Shown here: piece after piece, positions 1 through 10,762 of the stretch
Layout: each line of letters begins with the position of its first letter
How positions within the stretch are numbered: the stretch's first letter is position 1
Origin: an uncultured Verrucomicrobiota bacterium
GTDB lineage: Bacteria; Verrucomicrobiota; Kiritimatiellia; RFP12; UBA1067
Assembly: GCA_946623785.1 (NCBI GenBank)
Contig: CAMORM010000011.1
Span: 1 to 37,165 of the forward strand
DNA length: 37,165 bases
Direction of reading: 5' to 3'
Position numbers and translations under genes: made by a program
Notes under the pieces: model-generated
Told to the model about the DNA's origin: nothing
Seen by the model: the letters and a program-made list of their open reading frames with translations, nothing else
The model's database searches: none

Positions 1-2
1 CG

Positions 3-1043
3 CAGATGGTGATGCTCTACCACCGCGCGCTCGACAAGGCCGAGGAGGCCGCGCGTCCGAAGGGCAAGAAGATCGGAACGACCGGCCGCGGAATCGGGCC
101 TGCCTACGCCGCGAAGGTGAGCCGCACAGGGCTTCGCTGCGGCGACATGCTCGCGGACAACTTCCTCGAACTCGTGCGCGACCAGGTGGAGGAGACGAAC
201 GCCAAGCTCCGCATGCTCCGAGCGGAACGGGTGGACGAAGGCGACTCGATCGAAGTGCCCGGCTGCACGATCAGGGACTACCAGCTCGACGCCGACGAGA
301 TCGCGGCGATCTACAAGGTCGCCAAGGAGAAGCTCTCGCCGTACATCATCGACACCGTTCCCTTCCTCCACAAGGCTAAGGCCGATGGCAAGTCCATCCT
401 CTGCGAAGGCGCGCAGGGGACGATGCTCGACATAGACTTCGGAACGTATCCTTTCGTGACTTCATCCAACCCTACCTCCGGCGGGGCGTGCATCGGAAGC
501 GGCCTTTCTCCGCGCGACATCGACTGCGTGGTTGGCGTCGTGAAGGCGTACACGACGCGCGTAGGCGAAGGACCGTTTCCGACGGAGCTCTACAACGCCG
601 TGGACATGCTCGACGAAGACGGCAAGACGATGGCTGAGCGCGGCCACGAGTTCGGCGCCGTCACGAAGCGCCCGCGCCGCACCGGCTGGTACGACGCCGT
701 GATAGCGCGCTACGCGCAGCAGGTCAACGGAGTGGACTACTGGGCGCTCACGAAGCTCGACGTGATGGACGTGTTCCCGAAGATCAAGATATGCGTGGCG
801 TACGAGCTGGACGGGAAGCGCATCGACTACGTGCCCACGACGGCTGCGGAGCTCGCGCGCGTGAAGCCGATCTACGAGGAGATGGACGGCTGGATGTGCG
901 AGACCTCGAACATCACCCGCATGGAGGACCTTCCGCCGAAGGCGAAGGCCTACGTGGACCGCCTCGTGGAGCTTTCCGGCGGAAAGCTCGGAATACTCTC
1001 CATTGGACCGGCGCGCGAGTCGACTCTCCGCGTGGCCCTTTGA
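3..1043 (+). CDS. purA: Adenylosuccinate synthetase, 5'-truncated by the window edge
   Basis: Frame open from the window start; KKIGTTGRGIGPAYAAK, ILCEGAQGTMLDIDFGTYPFVTSSNP and GAVTKRPRRTGWYD are PurA signatures. Confidence 0.97.
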   Translation, partial: QMVMLYHRALDKAEEAARPKGKKIGTTGRGIGPAYAAKVSRTGLRCGDMLADNFLELVRDQVEETNAKLRMLRAERVDEGDSIEVPGCTIRDYQLDADEIAAIYKVAKEKLSPYIIDTVPFLHKAKADGKSILCEGAQGTMLDIDFGTYPFVTSSNPTSGGACIGSGLSPRDIDCVVGVVKAYTTRVGEGPFPTELYNAVDMLDEDGKTMAERGHEFGAVTKRPRRTGWYDAVIARYAQQVNGVDYWALTKLDVMDVFPKIKICVAYELDGKRIDYVPTTAAELARVKPIYEEMDGWMCETSNITRMEDLPPKAKAYVDRLVELSGGKLGILSIGPARESTLRVAL

Positions 1044-1067
1044 CGCAACGGTCTCGGAGAGTATGAC

Positions 1068-1784
1068 ATGGGAGCGAACGTTCCGCAGCACATAGCGGTG
1101 ATAATGGACGGAAACGGGCGTTGGGCGAAGGCCCGCGGAAAGGCCCGGCTGTCCGGACACCGCGCCGGGACCGATGCCCTTGAGCGCATTCTTGGCTATT
1201 GCAGCGACGCTGGCGTAAAGTACCTCACGGTGTACGCGTTCTCCACCGAGAACTGGAAGCGCTCAAAAGAGGAGGTGTCTGGGCTCATGAAGCTGCTCTC
1301 CGCGTTTGTCAAGGGCAAGGAGAAGATGCTCGTGAAGAACAAGGTCCGCTTCCGCGTGATAGGCCGAAGGTCAGACCTCTCTGAAAAGCTCCAGCGGGAG
1401 ATCGCGGGCCTCGAGGAGAGGACGGCGAATTTCGAGAGGCAGCTCATAGTGGCGCTGTCGTACGGCGGGCGGGCGGAGATCGTGGATGCGGCCGTGAAGT
1501 TCGCGCACGTGGTGGGGAAGGGCGGGCTCCCGGCTGACGTACATGAGGCTGAGCGGCTTTTCGCGTCGTGCCTCTATGCGCCTGACGTCCCTGATCCGGA
1601 CCTTCTCATACGCACATCCGGCGAATGTAGGATATCGAACTTCCTCCTCTGGGAGCTTGCGTACACAGAATTCCACTTCACCGACACGCTGTGGCCGGAT
1701 TTTTCGCGCGAGGACTTCGACCGCGCGCTCGAATCGTACGCGCACCGTGAGCGCCGCATGGGCGGCAGACTGGAGACAAAATGA
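1068..1784 (+). CDS. uppS: Isoprenyl transferase (undecaprenyl diphosphate synthase family)
   Basis: HIAVIMDGNGRWAKARG, YAFSTENWKR, DLLIRTSGECRISNFLLWE. Confidence 0.97.
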   Translation: MGANVPQHIAVIMDGNGRWAKARGKARLSGHRAGTDALERILGYCSDAGVKYLTVYAFSTENWKRSKEEVSGLMKLLSAFVKGKEKMLVKNKVRFRVIGRRSDLSEKLQREIAGLEERTANFERQLIVALSYGGRAEIVDAAVKFAHVVGKGGLPADVHEAERLFASCLYAPDVPDPDLLIRTSGECRISNFLLWELAYTEFHFTDTLWPDFSREDFDRALESYAHRERRMGGRLETK

Positions 1785-2689
1785 ACCCTGTTGCAAAGAG
1801 GACTTTCACGGGAATCGCCACGGGACTGCTCGTGATTGGGGTGTTCCTCTACTGCCCGATGAGGGCGTTTCTCCCGATAATAATTGTCCTCTCCAGCCTC
1901 CTGCAGCTTGAGTTCTACGGCCTTGCGAAGAAGTCGCAGCCGGTGGAGTGGCTCGGCATCGCGATCGGGTGCGTGTGCCTTGTAGCAACGGGCCTTTTCG
2001 GCTTCAACACGGGGATAATCGCGGTGCCGGTCTACATCACGCTAGGCCTTCCGCTGGCCGGAGGGCTGATTGCGCTTGCTGTGCTGTTCGACTCCAAGCG
2101 CGAAGATCCGGTTGCGTCCATTGCCACTACGCTTTTCGGCGTAGTGTACATCCCGTTCCTGCTGTCCTTCTTCCTCTTCCTCGTGCAGATCACGGGCAGG
2201 GGGTTCTGGGGCGGCGGAGACGTCGAGGGGTACGCGTGGACGCGTACCGGCCTCTACACGCTTCTCGCGCTCGTGGCGACCGCCAAGTTCTCCGACACCG
2301 GCGGTTTTGCGTTCGGGCTCGCGTTCGGCAAGCACAAGATGTGCCCTGGCATATCCCCGAAGAAGAGCTGGGAGGGAATGCTGGGCTCTGCGATCTTCGC
2401 GGCGATAACGATGTGCGTGTTCTACATGCTGTCGGTGAAGTTCGGCTGGGCGGACGAGATCCGCGCGTGGGGCAGGCTTTCGTACCCCACTGCGGCCGCG
2501 CTCGGGGCGGTGCTTTCGGTTGTGGCGACTCTCGGCGACCTTGTGGAGAGCCGGTTCAAGCGCGCGGCTGGCGTGAAGGACTCGTCGTCGTTCATGCCGG
2601 CGGGGATCGGCGGGTTCCTGGACATGTTCGACTCAGTGCTGTTTCTCCCGGCGCTTGTGTTCCCGGCGGTGGCGATGCTTTCCGTGTGA
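1781..2689 (+). CDS. cdsA: Phosphatidate cytidylyltransferase
   Basis: Multi-TM protein with C-terminal CdsA signature SPKKSWEGMLGS...GDLVESRFKRAAGVKDSSSFMPAGIGGFLDMFDS; ATGA overlap with uppS. Confidence 0.96.
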   Translation: MNPVAKRTFTGIATGLLVIGVFLYCPMRAFLPIIIVLSSLLQLEFYGLAKKSQPVEWLGIAIGCVCLVATGLFGFNTGIIAVPVYITLGLPLAGGLIALAVLFDSKREDPVASIATTLFGVVYIPFLLSFFLFLVQITGRGFWGGGDVEGYAWTRTGLYTLLALVATAKFSDTGGFAFGLAFGKHKMCPGISPKKSWEGMLGSAIFAAITMCVFYMLSVKFGWADEIRAWGRLSYPTAAALGAVLSVVATLGDLVESRFKRAAGVKDSSSFMPAGIGGFLDMFDSVLFLPALVFPAVAMLSV

Positions 2690-2721
2690 TCTGCAACACC
2701 TGAACAAAGAGGAGCGATGAG

Positions 2722-3234
2722 ATGAAGACAAATGCGAGGATCATTCTTGCGGCGCTTGCCGTCGCCGCGCTTTCCGCGTTCCAGGGCTGCGCCACTTGGG
2801 ACTGCCGGTTCAAGCCGAACATGACCATGTGGTTCATCAACGACCTCAACGACGTCCTGAAGGTCGACTACGGCGACGAAGTGCGCACTAGGACGCTCTA
2901 TCGCGATGACGGCACGGAAGTCCCCTACAAGTCGCGCTACAAGGTGCGCGCAACATTCCCGAGCGGGTACAGGTTCGTAGCGTACGACGTCCCTTCCACA
3001 GGCGGCACGCTATACCGTTCTGACGACGGAGAATGGGAGCTCCTTTCCGCGGGGTACGCCTGCCGTGTGTACCAGTACACGGGCGACGAGTCCGAGATGG
3101 TGTTCGAGGGGATGATCTACTCCCAGAGCGACGGCGGAATGAGCAGGGGCGACCGCAAGAAGGGCAAGAAGGTGTACAATTCGCCGCGCGAGCACGGCAA
3201 CAATTCGTACAAACGCAAGAAGGTGACCAAGTGA
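2722..3234 (+). CDS. Putative lipoprotein of unknown function
   Basis: Signal peptide MKTNARIILAALAVAALSAFQGC with lipobox-like AFQGC; purine-rich RBS upstream; basic C-terminus. Confidence 0.75.
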   Translation: MKTNARIILAALAVAALSAFQGCATWDCRFKPNMTMWFINDLNDVLKVDYGDEVRTRTLYRDDGTEVPYKSRYKVRATFPSGYRFVAYDVPSTGGTLYRSDDGEWELLSAGYACRVYQYTGDESEMVFEGMIYSQSDGGMSRGDRKKGKKVYNSPREHGNNSYKRKKVTK

Positions 3235-4004
3235 ACCCGCTGGACAACATACGCATTGTCCTTGTTGGGACGCTCTATTCGGGCAATGTCGGGTCCGCAT
3301 GCCGCGCAATGGCGAACATGGGCATCAGGCACCTGCGCCTGGCGGCGCCGAACATCCAGGACAAGGACTGGCGAGAAGGGGAGAAGCTGGCTGTTCACGC
3401 AGACGATGTCCTCAAGAACCGCGAGGAGTTCGCCACGTTCGAGGAGGCGGTGGAAGACTGTGTGGCTGTCGTGGGAACTACCGCGCGCGGCGGGCTTTTC
3501 CGTCAGCACGTGAAGGCGCCGCGCGACCTTGCGCCGGAGATACTCGACCTTGCGTCGAAAGGCCCTGTCGCGGTGGTTTTCGGACGCGAGGACAAGGGGC
3601 TTCTCAACGAGGAGGTAGCGCAGTGCACGCACCTTCTGCGCATACCCGTCGACGTGGGGTACACGTCCATCAACCTCGCGCAGGCTGTGCTGATAACGGC
3701 ATACGAGATATTCGCGGCAAGCGGGTCCTACGTCCCGCCGCACGAAAAGTCCGCCGCCGCGCCGCAGGGGCTCAAGATGGTGCTGACCCGCAACTGGGAG
3801 ACTGCGCTCACGGACATCGGCTTCATGAGCGAAAAGGAGTCAGAGTACATGATGCAGGGGGTGCACCGCATCTTCTCCCGCGGCGTGCAGACGGCCGACG
3901 ACGCGTCCATCATGCTCGGAATCGCCCGCCAGATGCTCTGGAGCCACCGCCACGGCGTTCCGCCTGACACTCCCGCGGGCGAAGGCTACAAGCCGTTCCA
4001 GTGA
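3231..4004 (+). CDS. TrmJ/TrmH-family (SPOUT) RNA methyltransferase
   Basis: GTG start overlapping the upstream TGA (GTGA). NIRIVLVGTLYSGNVGSACRAMANMGI, GPVAVVFGREDKGLLNEE, YTSINLAQAVLITAYEI are SPOUT motifs. The listed ORF 3033..4004 is an upstream over-extension. Confidence 0.9.
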   Translation: MNPLDNIRIVLVGTLYSGNVGSACRAMANMGIRHLRLAAPNIQDKDWREGEKLAVHADDVLKNREEFATFEEAVEDCVAVVGTTARGGLFRQHVKAPRDLAPEILDLASKGPVAVVFGREDKGLLNEEVAQCTHLLRIPVDVGYTSINLAQAVLITAYEIFAASGSYVPPHEKSAAAPQGLKMVLTRNWETALTDIGFMSEKESEYMMQGVHRIFSRGVQTADDASIMLGIARQMLWSHRHGVPPDTPAGEGYKPFQ

Positions 4005-4051
4005 TTCCCGTTCCCGATGTGGCCGCGGACGGTTTGTACAGTAGCGAAAGC

Positions 4052-4096
4052 ATGGCTGACACCGACGACTGGTTACAGGCGGGCGAGGAATTTTGA
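4052..4096 (+). CDS. Possible short ORF (MADTDDWLQAGEEF)
   Basis: 15-codon ORF with -10-like TTTGTACAGT (4033-4042) ending 9 nt before the ATG; no homology basis. Confidence 0.2.
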   Translation: MADTDDWLQAGEEF

Positions 4097-4133
4097 AAAC
4101 AACATGGACAACGCGAGGACAACTTTGATTTCA

Positions 4134-4155
4134 GCGCGCGCCAACCGGCGCGCGC
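4134..4155. repeat. GC-rich perfect hairpin (9-bp stem, AACC loop)
   Basis: GCGCGCGCC-AACC-GGCGCGCGC; no T tract follows, so not a canonical terminator. Confidence 0.7.
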
Positions 4156-4237
4156 GGCAATCCATCTCGCCTCGCCAGAACCTGAAAAACGGGTAAACTC
4201 CAGGGAGAATTCCGTCTCGCGGAGCGCGGGCGGAATG

Positions 4238-4246
4238 TGGTATAAT
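4238..4246 (+). promoter_or_regulatory. Putative extended -10 (TGGTATAAT) for thrH
   Basis: TGGTATAAT 55 nt before the thrH ATG; inverted repeat ATTCCG-N16-CGGAAT (4209-4236) directly upstream. Confidence 0.55.
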
Positions 4247-4301
4247 TACGGCGTCAACCGCATTGGGACCAAATCAAATCAAAGGAAAGCGAAAGGGACA
4301 A

Positions 4302-4904
4302 ATGGACATTGTATGCTTGGACCTGGAAGGCGTTCTCGTGCCTGAAATCTGGATAGCGTTCGCAGAGGCGACCGGCATCTCCGAGTTCCGCCGCACCACG
4401 CGCGACGAACCCGACTACGACAAGCTCATGCACTACCGCATGGACCTTCTGGACAGGCACGGCTTCGGCCTCCACCAGATACAGGACGTGATCTCCGGGA
4501 TGCGCCCGCTCATCGGCGCGCAGGAGTTCCTCGACCAGCTGCGCGAGCGCACCCAGGTGCTGATCCTGTCGGACACGTTCGACCAGTTCTCGCAGCCGCT
4601 GATGCGCAAGCTCAACTGGCCGGCCATCTTCTGCAACTCGCTCGTCGTCTCCCCGGAAGGGCGCGTGACCGGCTACAAGATGCGCTGCCCGCAGTCGAAG
4701 CTCACCACCGTTAAGGCGCTGCAGAGCTGCGGCTTCCAGACAATCGCCGCGGGAGACAGCTTCAACGACCTCGCGATGATACGCGCGTCCAAGGCGGGGT
4801 TCCTCTTCCGCTCCACGCCCGAGATCAAGGCCGCGAACCCGGACATCCCGGCGTACGAGACGTACGACGACTTCCTCGCTGCCATTTTCAAGCAGCTCGG
4901 CTGA
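4302..4904 (+). CDS. thrH: ThrH-type bifunctional phosphoserine phosphatase/homoserine phosphotransferase
   Basis: MDIVCLDLEGVLVPEIWIAFAEATGI...ILSDTFDQFSQPLMRKLNWP...IAAGDSFNDLAMI matches the ThrH HAD family as I recall it. Confidence 0.92.
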   Translation: MDIVCLDLEGVLVPEIWIAFAEATGISEFRRTTRDEPDYDKLMHYRMDLLDRHGFGLHQIQDVISGMRPLIGAQEFLDQLRERTQVLILSDTFDQFSQPLMRKLNWPAIFCNSLVVSPEGRVTGYKMRCPQSKLTTVKALQSCGFQTIAAGDSFNDLAMIRASKAGFLFRSTPEIKAANPDIPAYETYDDFLAAIFKQLG

Positions 4905-4956
4905 ACGGCCCGCGGCCGCGCCCGAGGCCAAAAGTGTTCTTTATGGCGGCGGCCCG

Positions 4957-4968
4957 TTTTGGTAAAAT
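4957..4968 (+). promoter_or_regulatory. Putative -10 (TTTTGGTAAAAT), predicting a leaderless mRNA
   Basis: 8 nt between the -10 hexamer and the ATG at 4977; no SD possible in the predicted transcript. Confidence 0.55.
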
Positions 4969-4976
4969 ACATAACT

Positions 4977-5483
4977 ATGAAAAACGAAGAACTTTGTCCA
5001 TGCTCGTCGGGTAAGACCTTTGGCGAGTGCTGCGGTCCGGTTCTGTCCGGCGAAAAGAAGGCCGAGACGGCTTCGCAGCTGATGAGAGCGCGTTATTCCG
5101 CATACGCGGTGTGCGACACCGATTTCCTCTACAAGTCGTCCGGCGACGAGATCCGCAAGGAGTTCGACGCCGAGGCGTCCGAGAAGTGGTCCAGGCAGGC
5201 CGAGTGGAACGGAATGGAAATCGTCCACGAGGAAAAGGGCGGCAAGGACGACGAGGAGGGCGTAGTCGAGTTCGTTGCCCACTACAAGGCTGGGGGACGC
5301 GACTGCGAGCACCACGAGCGATCCATTTTCCGCAAGATCGACGGCGAATGGCGCTTTATCGACGGCGTAATCCGCGGCACAGACACCTACAGGCGCGAGA
5401 CGCCGAAGGTTGGGCGCAACGACCCGTGCCCGTGCGGCTCGGGGAAGAAGTACAAGAAGTGCTGCGGACGCGGCGCTGCATGA
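4977..5483 (+). CDS. YchJ-family (UPF0225) protein with N- and C-terminal SEC-C motifs
   Basis: [15 protein letters not shown] at the N-terminus and [17 protein letters not shown] at the C-terminus, with a YchJ core ([19 protein letters not shown]). Confidence 0.92.
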   Translation: MKNEELCPCSSGKTFGECCGPVLSGEKKAETASQLMRARYSAYAVCDTDFLYKSSGDEIRKEFDAEASEKWSRQAEWNGMEIVHEEKGGKDDEEGVVEFVAHYKAGGRDCEHHERSIFRKIDGEWRFIDGVIRGTDTYRRETPKVGRNDPCPCGSGKKYKKCCGRGAA

Positions 5484-5505
5484 TGGTTCAATCGGGGGCG
5501 GTTTG

Positions 5506-6252
5506 ATGAAGCCAGCGGCGTTCTTCTTCGACCTGGACGGCACGCTCGTCGACACGGAAACACCGTGGACGCGGGCCATACTCGCTTTTCTCGCTGACCG
5601 CGGGGTGGCCGCGTCGGAGGCGGACATAGCGCCGATCGTCTGCGGGCGCAGCTGGTACGACATCCATTCCGAGCTGCACTCCAGGTACCCGTCTCTTCCG
5701 AAGGCGGATCCCGCGGCGGACGCCGTTGTGCTTCGCCCATACTACGACCGCGTGGTCGTGGATCCGAAGTCGGTCGTGATCGAAAGTTCGGTGGAGTTCC
5801 TCAAGAAGGTCGCGTGCTTCGCGCCGGTGGCGATAGTCTCCGGCTCGCCGCGCGCAGACGTCCTGGACATGGCGCGCACATGCGGAATCGCGGACATCCT
5901 CCAGTTCGTGCTCGGCACGGAGGACTATCCGCGCGGCAAGCCGGCGCCGGACAGCTTCCTCAGGGCCGCCACGATCCTCGAGGTCGACGCATCCGAGTGC
6001 GTTGTGGTAGAGGACTCGACCGCAGGCGTCAAGGCCGGAAGGGCCGCGGGGATGCATGTCCTTGCGCTCAACCGCAGCACGCTCGTGCCGCAGGACCTCA
6101 CAGGCGCGCAGTGGCTCGTGGGCGACCTTTCGGAGATCAACGTCGACACGGAGTTCGAGCCTTCCGGCATCAGGTACCAGGTCAGGAAGGTCCGCGATCT
6201 GACAAACGCTACGATACAGGACCTCGCGAAATGGAAAATTTCGAAGAAATAG
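5506..6252 (+). CDS. HAD-family hydrolase (phosphoglycolate phosphatase/beta-phosphoglucomutase-like)
   Basis: FFFDLDGTLVDTETPW, VAIVSGSPRADV, GKPAPDSFLRAA, VVVEDSTAGVKAGRAAGM. Confidence 0.9.
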   Translation: MKPAAFFFDLDGTLVDTETPWTRAILAFLADRGVAASEADIAPIVCGRSWYDIHSELHSRYPSLPKADPAADAVVLRPYYDRVVVDPKSVVIESSVEFLKKVACFAPVAIVSGSPRADVLDMARTCGIADILQFVLGTEDYPRGKPAPDSFLRAATILEVDASECVVVEDSTAGVKAGRAAGMHVLALNRSTLVPQDLTGAQWLVGDLSEINVDTEFEPSGIRYQVRKVRDLTNATIQDLAKWKISKK

Positions 6253-6686
6253 TTGGCAAGTGCCCCGTCGTGCTCGGCATGCGCGGGCGTACCTTCCCAG
6301 AGATAGTCGCCGAGCTGATAGACGCCATGGTCTCTTCCGGAGGGCTTGACTCATCGCTCCGCGACAGCGCGGAAACGGCTATTCTCGAGCGCGAGCAGCT
6401 CGGCTCGACCGCGATATCGAGCGGAATAGCGATCCCCCACGGCTACATCGAGGGCGTCAATGGGACGTGCGTTGCGATAGGCGTCCTTCGCGAAGGCGCT
6501 GAGTGCGGTGCCGCGGACGGCGCGCCTTCCCGCATATTCGTGCTCATGCTCAACTCCTCAAAGGCCGCTACAGGCCACATAAAGTTCCTTGTCTCCCTCA
6601 ACCAGAGGCTCCTCCAGGCGCCCGTCCGCGAGGCGATCCTCGCCGCGGAAACGCGCGAGGACGTTGTGACGGCGCTGTGCGGCTAG
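6231..6686 (+). CDS. PTS EIIA type-2 (PtsN-like) domain protein
   Basis: [34 protein letters not shown] with the phospho-His region AIPHG; overlaps the 3' end of the HAD gene. Confidence 0.85.
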   Translation: MENFEEIVGKCPVVLGMRGRTFPEIVAELIDAMVSSGGLDSSLRDSAETAILEREQLGSTAISSGIAIPHGYIEGVNGTCVAIGVLREGAECGAADGAPSRIFVLMLNSSKAATGHIKFLVSLNQRLLQAPVREAILAAETREDVVTALCG

Positions 6687-6739
6687 CACTCCCGCCCTCA
6701 GCCAAGAAAGTCCTAGAACATCAAAACACCAGCAAAACG

Positions 6740-9700
6740 ATGAACAAACCGATTCTCCTTTTCGGCGGCGACGCACATTCGAAGTTCCGCATCGACGCGC
6801 TTCGCGCAGCATTGTCAAAGGCGAGCCCCGCGTTTGCGGACGCAGGGATAGACGCCAAGTGGGTGTACGCAATCCAGCCGGATGGCGCTGGCCCGGACGA
6901 GGAGACGCTCGCCCGCGCGGCGCTTCTCCTGAACGCCGGGCCGGGGAGCGTCTCGGACGTCCCGCAGGGCGCGCGCGCGTTCTTCGTGACGCCGCGCAAG
7001 GGCACCATCTCGCCGTGGTCCTCGAAGGCGACCGACATCTTCCGCAACTGCTCGCTCGGCGGCATTGCACGCGTGGAGCGCGGCATACGCTACGCCATAT
7101 CCGGCGTTTCCGCGGAGGACCTCACTCCGCAGGCCCTCAACGCGCTGCACGACCGCATGACGGAAGGGGTGTACGAGTCGATCGACGACATCTTCGAGTG
7201 CCCGCCTCCCCGCCCCGGCCGCACTTACGACGTTATGGCGAAGGGCGTAGACGCGATTCGCGAGGCGAACGCCGAGATCGGGCTTGCGATCTCCGAGCAG
7301 GAGATGCAGTACCTCGCCGACTCCTTCCGGGCCGCCGGACGCAATCCGACCGACACCGAGCTTACGATGTTCGGACAGGTCAACTCCGAGCACTGCCGGC
7401 ACAAGATCTTCGGCGCCGAGTTCACGATCAACGGGAAGAAGATGCCCGACTCGCTTTTCGACATGATCAAGAACACGCACAAGAAGCACGGCAAGGGCAC
7501 GCTTGTGGCGTACAAGGACAATTCGTCCGTCGTAGAGGGGTTCGCAACCGAGATGTTCCTCCCGGACAAGGGACACAAGTACGGATTCAAGAAGGTGCAG
7601 CTCGACCAGTTGATGAAGGTCGAGACGCACAACCACCCGACGGCCATCTCGCCGTTCCCCGGCGCAGCGACAGGTGTCGGCGGAGAGATACGCGACGAGG
7701 CTGCCACCGGCAGCGGATCGCGCACGCACGCCGGCATCTGCGGCTTCATGGTCTCCGACCTGCATATCCCGGGGTTCCCGCAGCCGTGGGAGCGCGAGTA
7801 CGCCGAGTTCCCGCGTCGTCTCGCGACACCGCTCGCGATCATGACGGAGGGGCCGCTTGGCGGGGCGGCGTTCGGCAACGAGTTCGGGCGTCCGCAGCTC
7901 ACGGGCTTCTTCCGCACGTACGAAGGCGAAGCCGCCGGGCTCTATCGCGGCTACCACAAGCCGATCATGCTCGCCGGCGGACATGGCGTCATCGTGCGGG
8001 ACCAGGTCGACAAGAAGCCCGTGCCTACTGGTGCGTACATCGTCCAGATCGGCGGACCGGCGATGCGCATCGGGCTTGGAGGGGGCGCGGCTTCGTCGAT
8101 GATGACGGGCACGAATTCCGAAGCGCTCGACTTCAACTCCGTGCAGCGCGGAAACGCAGAGATGCAGCGCCGCTGCCAGGGCGTGATCAACGCGTGCTCG
8201 GCGATGGGAAGGAAGAATCCCGTGCTTTCGATCCACGACATCGGAGCCGGCGGGCTTTCGAACGGCTGCCCCGAGCTCGTGGAGGCGACGGGCGGAAGGT
8301 TCGAGCTCCGCAAGGTCCACAACGAAGAGCCTTCGATGAGCCCGATGGAGATATGGTGCTGCGAGGCACAGGAGCGCTATGTGCTTGCGCTCAGGCGCGA
8401 CGCCCGCGCGTTCTTCGAGGAACTCTGCGAGCGCGAGCGCTGCCCCGTGGCGTTCATCGGCGAAGCCACGGGCGACGGGCGTCTTGTCCTCGAAGACGAC
8501 TATTTCCACGACTCTCCGATCGACATGGACATCAGGGTCCTGCTGGGCAAGCCGCCCAGGATGCGCCGCGATGTCAAGCGCGTGAAGCGTCCGGCGAAGG
8601 CGCTCGACCTAGCGGGGGTAAGGCCGCAGGACGCGCTGTTCCGCCTCCTCCGCCTTCCGACGATTGCCGACAAGACGTTCCTCATCACGATCACAGACCG
8701 TTCGGTCACCGGACTTGTCGCGCGCGACCAGATGGTGGGCCCCTACCAGCTGCCCGCGGCAGACTGCGCCGTCACGACGATGGGCTACAAGACGCTCAAC
8801 GGACAGGCGATGGCGACTGGCGAGCGCACGCCGGTGGCGCTTCTGGACGGACCAGCTTCGGGGCGCCTCGCCGTTACCGAGGCGATAACGAACCTCGCCG
8901 CGGCGGACTGCGGCTCGATCGGCAACGTCCGACTTTCTGCGAACTGGATGGCTCCCTGCGGGGAGCCCGGCGAAGATGCCGTTCTCTACGACACTGTCAA
9001 GGAGCTCGGGCTGAGCTTCTGCCCGGACCTCGGCGTGTCGATTCCCGTTGGCAAGGACAGCTGCTCGATGCACACCACGTGGGAGGACTCGAAGGGCGTC
9101 TCGCACCGTCAGATCGCGCCTCTTTCGCTCGTCGTTTCAAGCTTCTCGCCTGTTGCCGACGCCTCGCTCACGCTCACTCCGGACCTTAAGGGGGTGAAGA
9201 CGGCGGACGGCAGGCTTTCCGCTGCCGGGACGCGCCTTGTCTACGTCGACCTCGGGCATGGCGCGAACCGCCTCGGCGCGAGCTGCCTCGCGCAGGTCTA
9301 CAACCAGCTTGGCGACGACCATGCCGATGCGGACGCGAAGAGCGTGAAGGCGTTCTTCAAGGCGATGAACAAGATCGTCGCGAAGCGCCTCGCGCTTGCG
9401 TACCACGACCGCTCCGACGGCGGAATTGCAGTGACCCTCGCCGAGATGGCGGTTACAGGAGGACGCGGCCTTTCGGTTGAGCTTCCTGGCGGCGACGCTC
9501 TTTCGGCGCTCTTCAGCGAAGAACCAGGCGCAGTGCTTCAGGTCGAGGAGAAGAACCTCAAGGAAGTGCTCGCCATCTTCAGGCGTGCTGGGCTCGAGGC
9601 GGACACGCACGTCATCGGCGAACCGTCGGATGACCGCTCGTTCACCGTTTTCGTGGGGAGCCGCCGCGCAATCGCGACGGACGTGAAGTCGCTCCGCCGC

Positions 9701-10633
9701 GCGTGGAGCGAGACCACATACCGCATGCAGGCGCTGCGCGACAATCCCGCCACGGCCAAGGAGGAGTACGACAACGGTCTCGACGACTCCGACCCCGGGC
9801 TGTCCTTCGCGCTCACCTACGATCCCGAGTCGCGTCCCGCGCGCGCATCGCGTTCGGCGAAGCCGCGCATGGCGATTCTGCGCGAGCAGGGGGTGAACGG
9901 ACACATCGAGATGGCCGCGGCGTTCGCGCTTGCAGGGTTCGAGAGCGTAGACGTCCACATGACGGACCTTCTTTCGGGACGCGTCGACCTCGCTGACTTC
10001 CAGGGCCTTGTGGCGTGCGGAGGATTCAGCTACGGCGACGTGCTGGGCGCAGGTTCCGGATGGGCGCGCTCGATCCTCTTCAACAAGAGGCTCAAGGCGA
10101 TGTTCCGCAAGTTCTTCCACAGGAAGGACACATTCTCGCTAGGAGTGTGCAACGGATGCCAGATGCTCTCGCAGCTCAAGGACCTCATTCCCGGCGCAGA
10201 GGACTGGCCCGAGTTCAAGCGTAACACGTCCGAGCAGTTCGAGGCGCGCTACTGCACGCTCGAGGTCCTCGACTCGCCGTCGATCTTCTTCAAGGGGATG
10301 GCTGGGAGTCGCATTCCGATCGCGGTGGCGCACGGAGAGGGCCGCGTGGTGTTCCCGGACGGTGCGGACGCATCGCGCGCCAAGGCGGCGCTGCGGTACG
10401 TCGACGGTCGCGGCAACCCCACGGAGCGCTATCCGTGGAACCCGAACGGCTCGGCGGGCGGCCTAACGTCGTTCACGACGCGCGACGGCCGCGCCACTAT
10501 CATGATGCCGCATCCGGAGCGCGGCTTCCGCGCGGTCCAGCTCAGCTACAACCCCGGAGTCTTCACGGGCGAGGCAGGGCCGTGGATGCGCATGTTCCGC
10601 AACGCGTACGCATTCGCCACCAAGGGGCGCTAG
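6740..10633 (+). CDS. purL: Phosphoribosylformylglycinamidine synthase, large single-chain form
   Basis: [43 protein letters not shown]-terminal glutaminase [18 protein letters not shown] and MPHPERGFR. Confidence 0.97.
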   Translation: MNKPILLFGGDAHSKFRIDALRAALSKASPAFADAGIDAKWVYAIQPDGAGPDEETLARAALLLNAGPGSVSDVPQGARAFFVTPRKGTISPWSSKATDIFRNCSLGGIARVERGIRYAISGVSAEDLTPQALNALHDRMTEGVYESIDDIFECPPPRPGRTYDVMAKGVDAIREANAEIGLAISEQEMQYLADSFRAAGRNPTDTELTMFGQVNSEHCRHKIFGAEFTINGKKMPDSLFDMIKNTHKKHGKGTLVAYKDNSSVVEGFATEMFLPDKGHKYGFKKVQLDQLMKVETHNHPTAISPFPGAATGVGGEIRDEAATGSGSRTHAGICGFMVSDLHIPGFPQPWEREYAEFPRRLATPLAIMTEGPLGGAAFGNEFGRPQLTGFFRTYEGEAAGLYRGYHKPIMLAGGHGVIVRDQVDKKPVPTGAYIVQIGGPAMRIGLGGGAASSMMTGTNSEALDFNSVQRGNAEMQRRCQGVINACSAMGRKNPVLSIHDIGAGGLSNGCPELVEATGGRFELRKVHNEEPSMSPMEIWCCEAQERYVLALRRDARAFFEELCERERCPVAFIGEATGDGRLVLEDDYFHDSPIDMDIRVLLGKPPRMRRDVKRVKRPAKALDLAGVRPQDALFRLLRLPTIADKTFLITITDRSVTGLVARDQMVGPYQLPAADCAVTTMGYKTLNGQAMATGERTPVALLDGPASGRLAVTEAITNLAAADCGSIGNVRLSANWMAPCGEPGEDAVLYDTVKELGLSFCPDLGVSIPVGKDSCSMHTTWEDSKGVSHRQIAPLSLVVSSFSPVADASLTLTPDLKGVKTADGRLSAAGTRLVYVDLGHGANRLGASCLAQVYNQLGDDHADADAKSVKAFFKAMNKIVAKRLALAYHDRSDGGIAVTLAEMAVTGGRGLSVELPGGDALSALFSEEPGAVLQVEEKNLKEVLAIFRRAGLEADTHVIGEPSDDRSFTVFVGSRRAIATDVKSLRRAWSETTYRMQALRDNPATAKEEYDNGLDDSDPGLSFALTYDPESRPARASRSAKPRMAILREQGVNGHIEMAAAFALAGFESVDVHMTDLLSGRVDLADFQGLVACGGFSYGDVLGAGSGWARSILFNKRLKAMFRKFFHRKDTFSLGVCNGCQMLSQLKDLIPGAEDWPEFKRNTSEQFEARYCTLEVLDSPSIFFKGMAGSRIPIAVAHGEGRVVFPDGADASRAKAALRYVDGRGNPTERYPWNPNGSAGGLTSFTTRDGRATIMMPHPERGFRAVQLSYNPGVFTGEAGPWMRMFRNAYAFATKGR

Positions 10634-10650
10634 CGGCGTCGCTTGCCAGA

Positions 10651-10680
10651 TTGCGCATCGGGGCGGGAAAATGGTATACT
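10651..10680 (+). promoter_or_regulatory. Putative distal promoter of the pheA operon (TTGCGC-N18-TATACT)
   Basis: -35 TTGCGC 10651-10656; extended -10 TGGTATACT 10672-10680. Confidence 0.5.
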
Positions 10681-10687
10681 GTACGGC

Positions 10688-10717
10688 GTCGGCGGAAAGG
10701 CGCGTCCGTCCGCCGAC
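10688..10717. repeat. Inverted repeat, 9-bp perfect arms
   Basis: GTCGGCGGA (10688-10696) / TCCGCCGAC (10709-10717). Confidence 0.8.
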
Positions 10718-10723
10718 AATGCG

Positions 10724-10751
10724 CAGTTCCGTAACATCACGTTACGGACTG
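10724..10751. promoter_or_regulatory. Inverted repeat / candidate operator overlapping the proximal -35 region
   Basis: CAG-T-TCCGTAAC-ATCAC-GTTACGGA-CTG; 8-bp perfect core extended by 3 bp across one bulge. Confidence 0.5.
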
Positions 10752-10762
10752 TCGTCCGGGCG

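Noticed and set aside
6815-9189. Long ORFs 6815..8509 (minus, 564 aa) and 6859..9189 (plus, 776 aa) inside purL
   Set aside because: High-GC shadow ORFs of the purL frame; Arg/Ala/His-rich translations with no recognisable domain.
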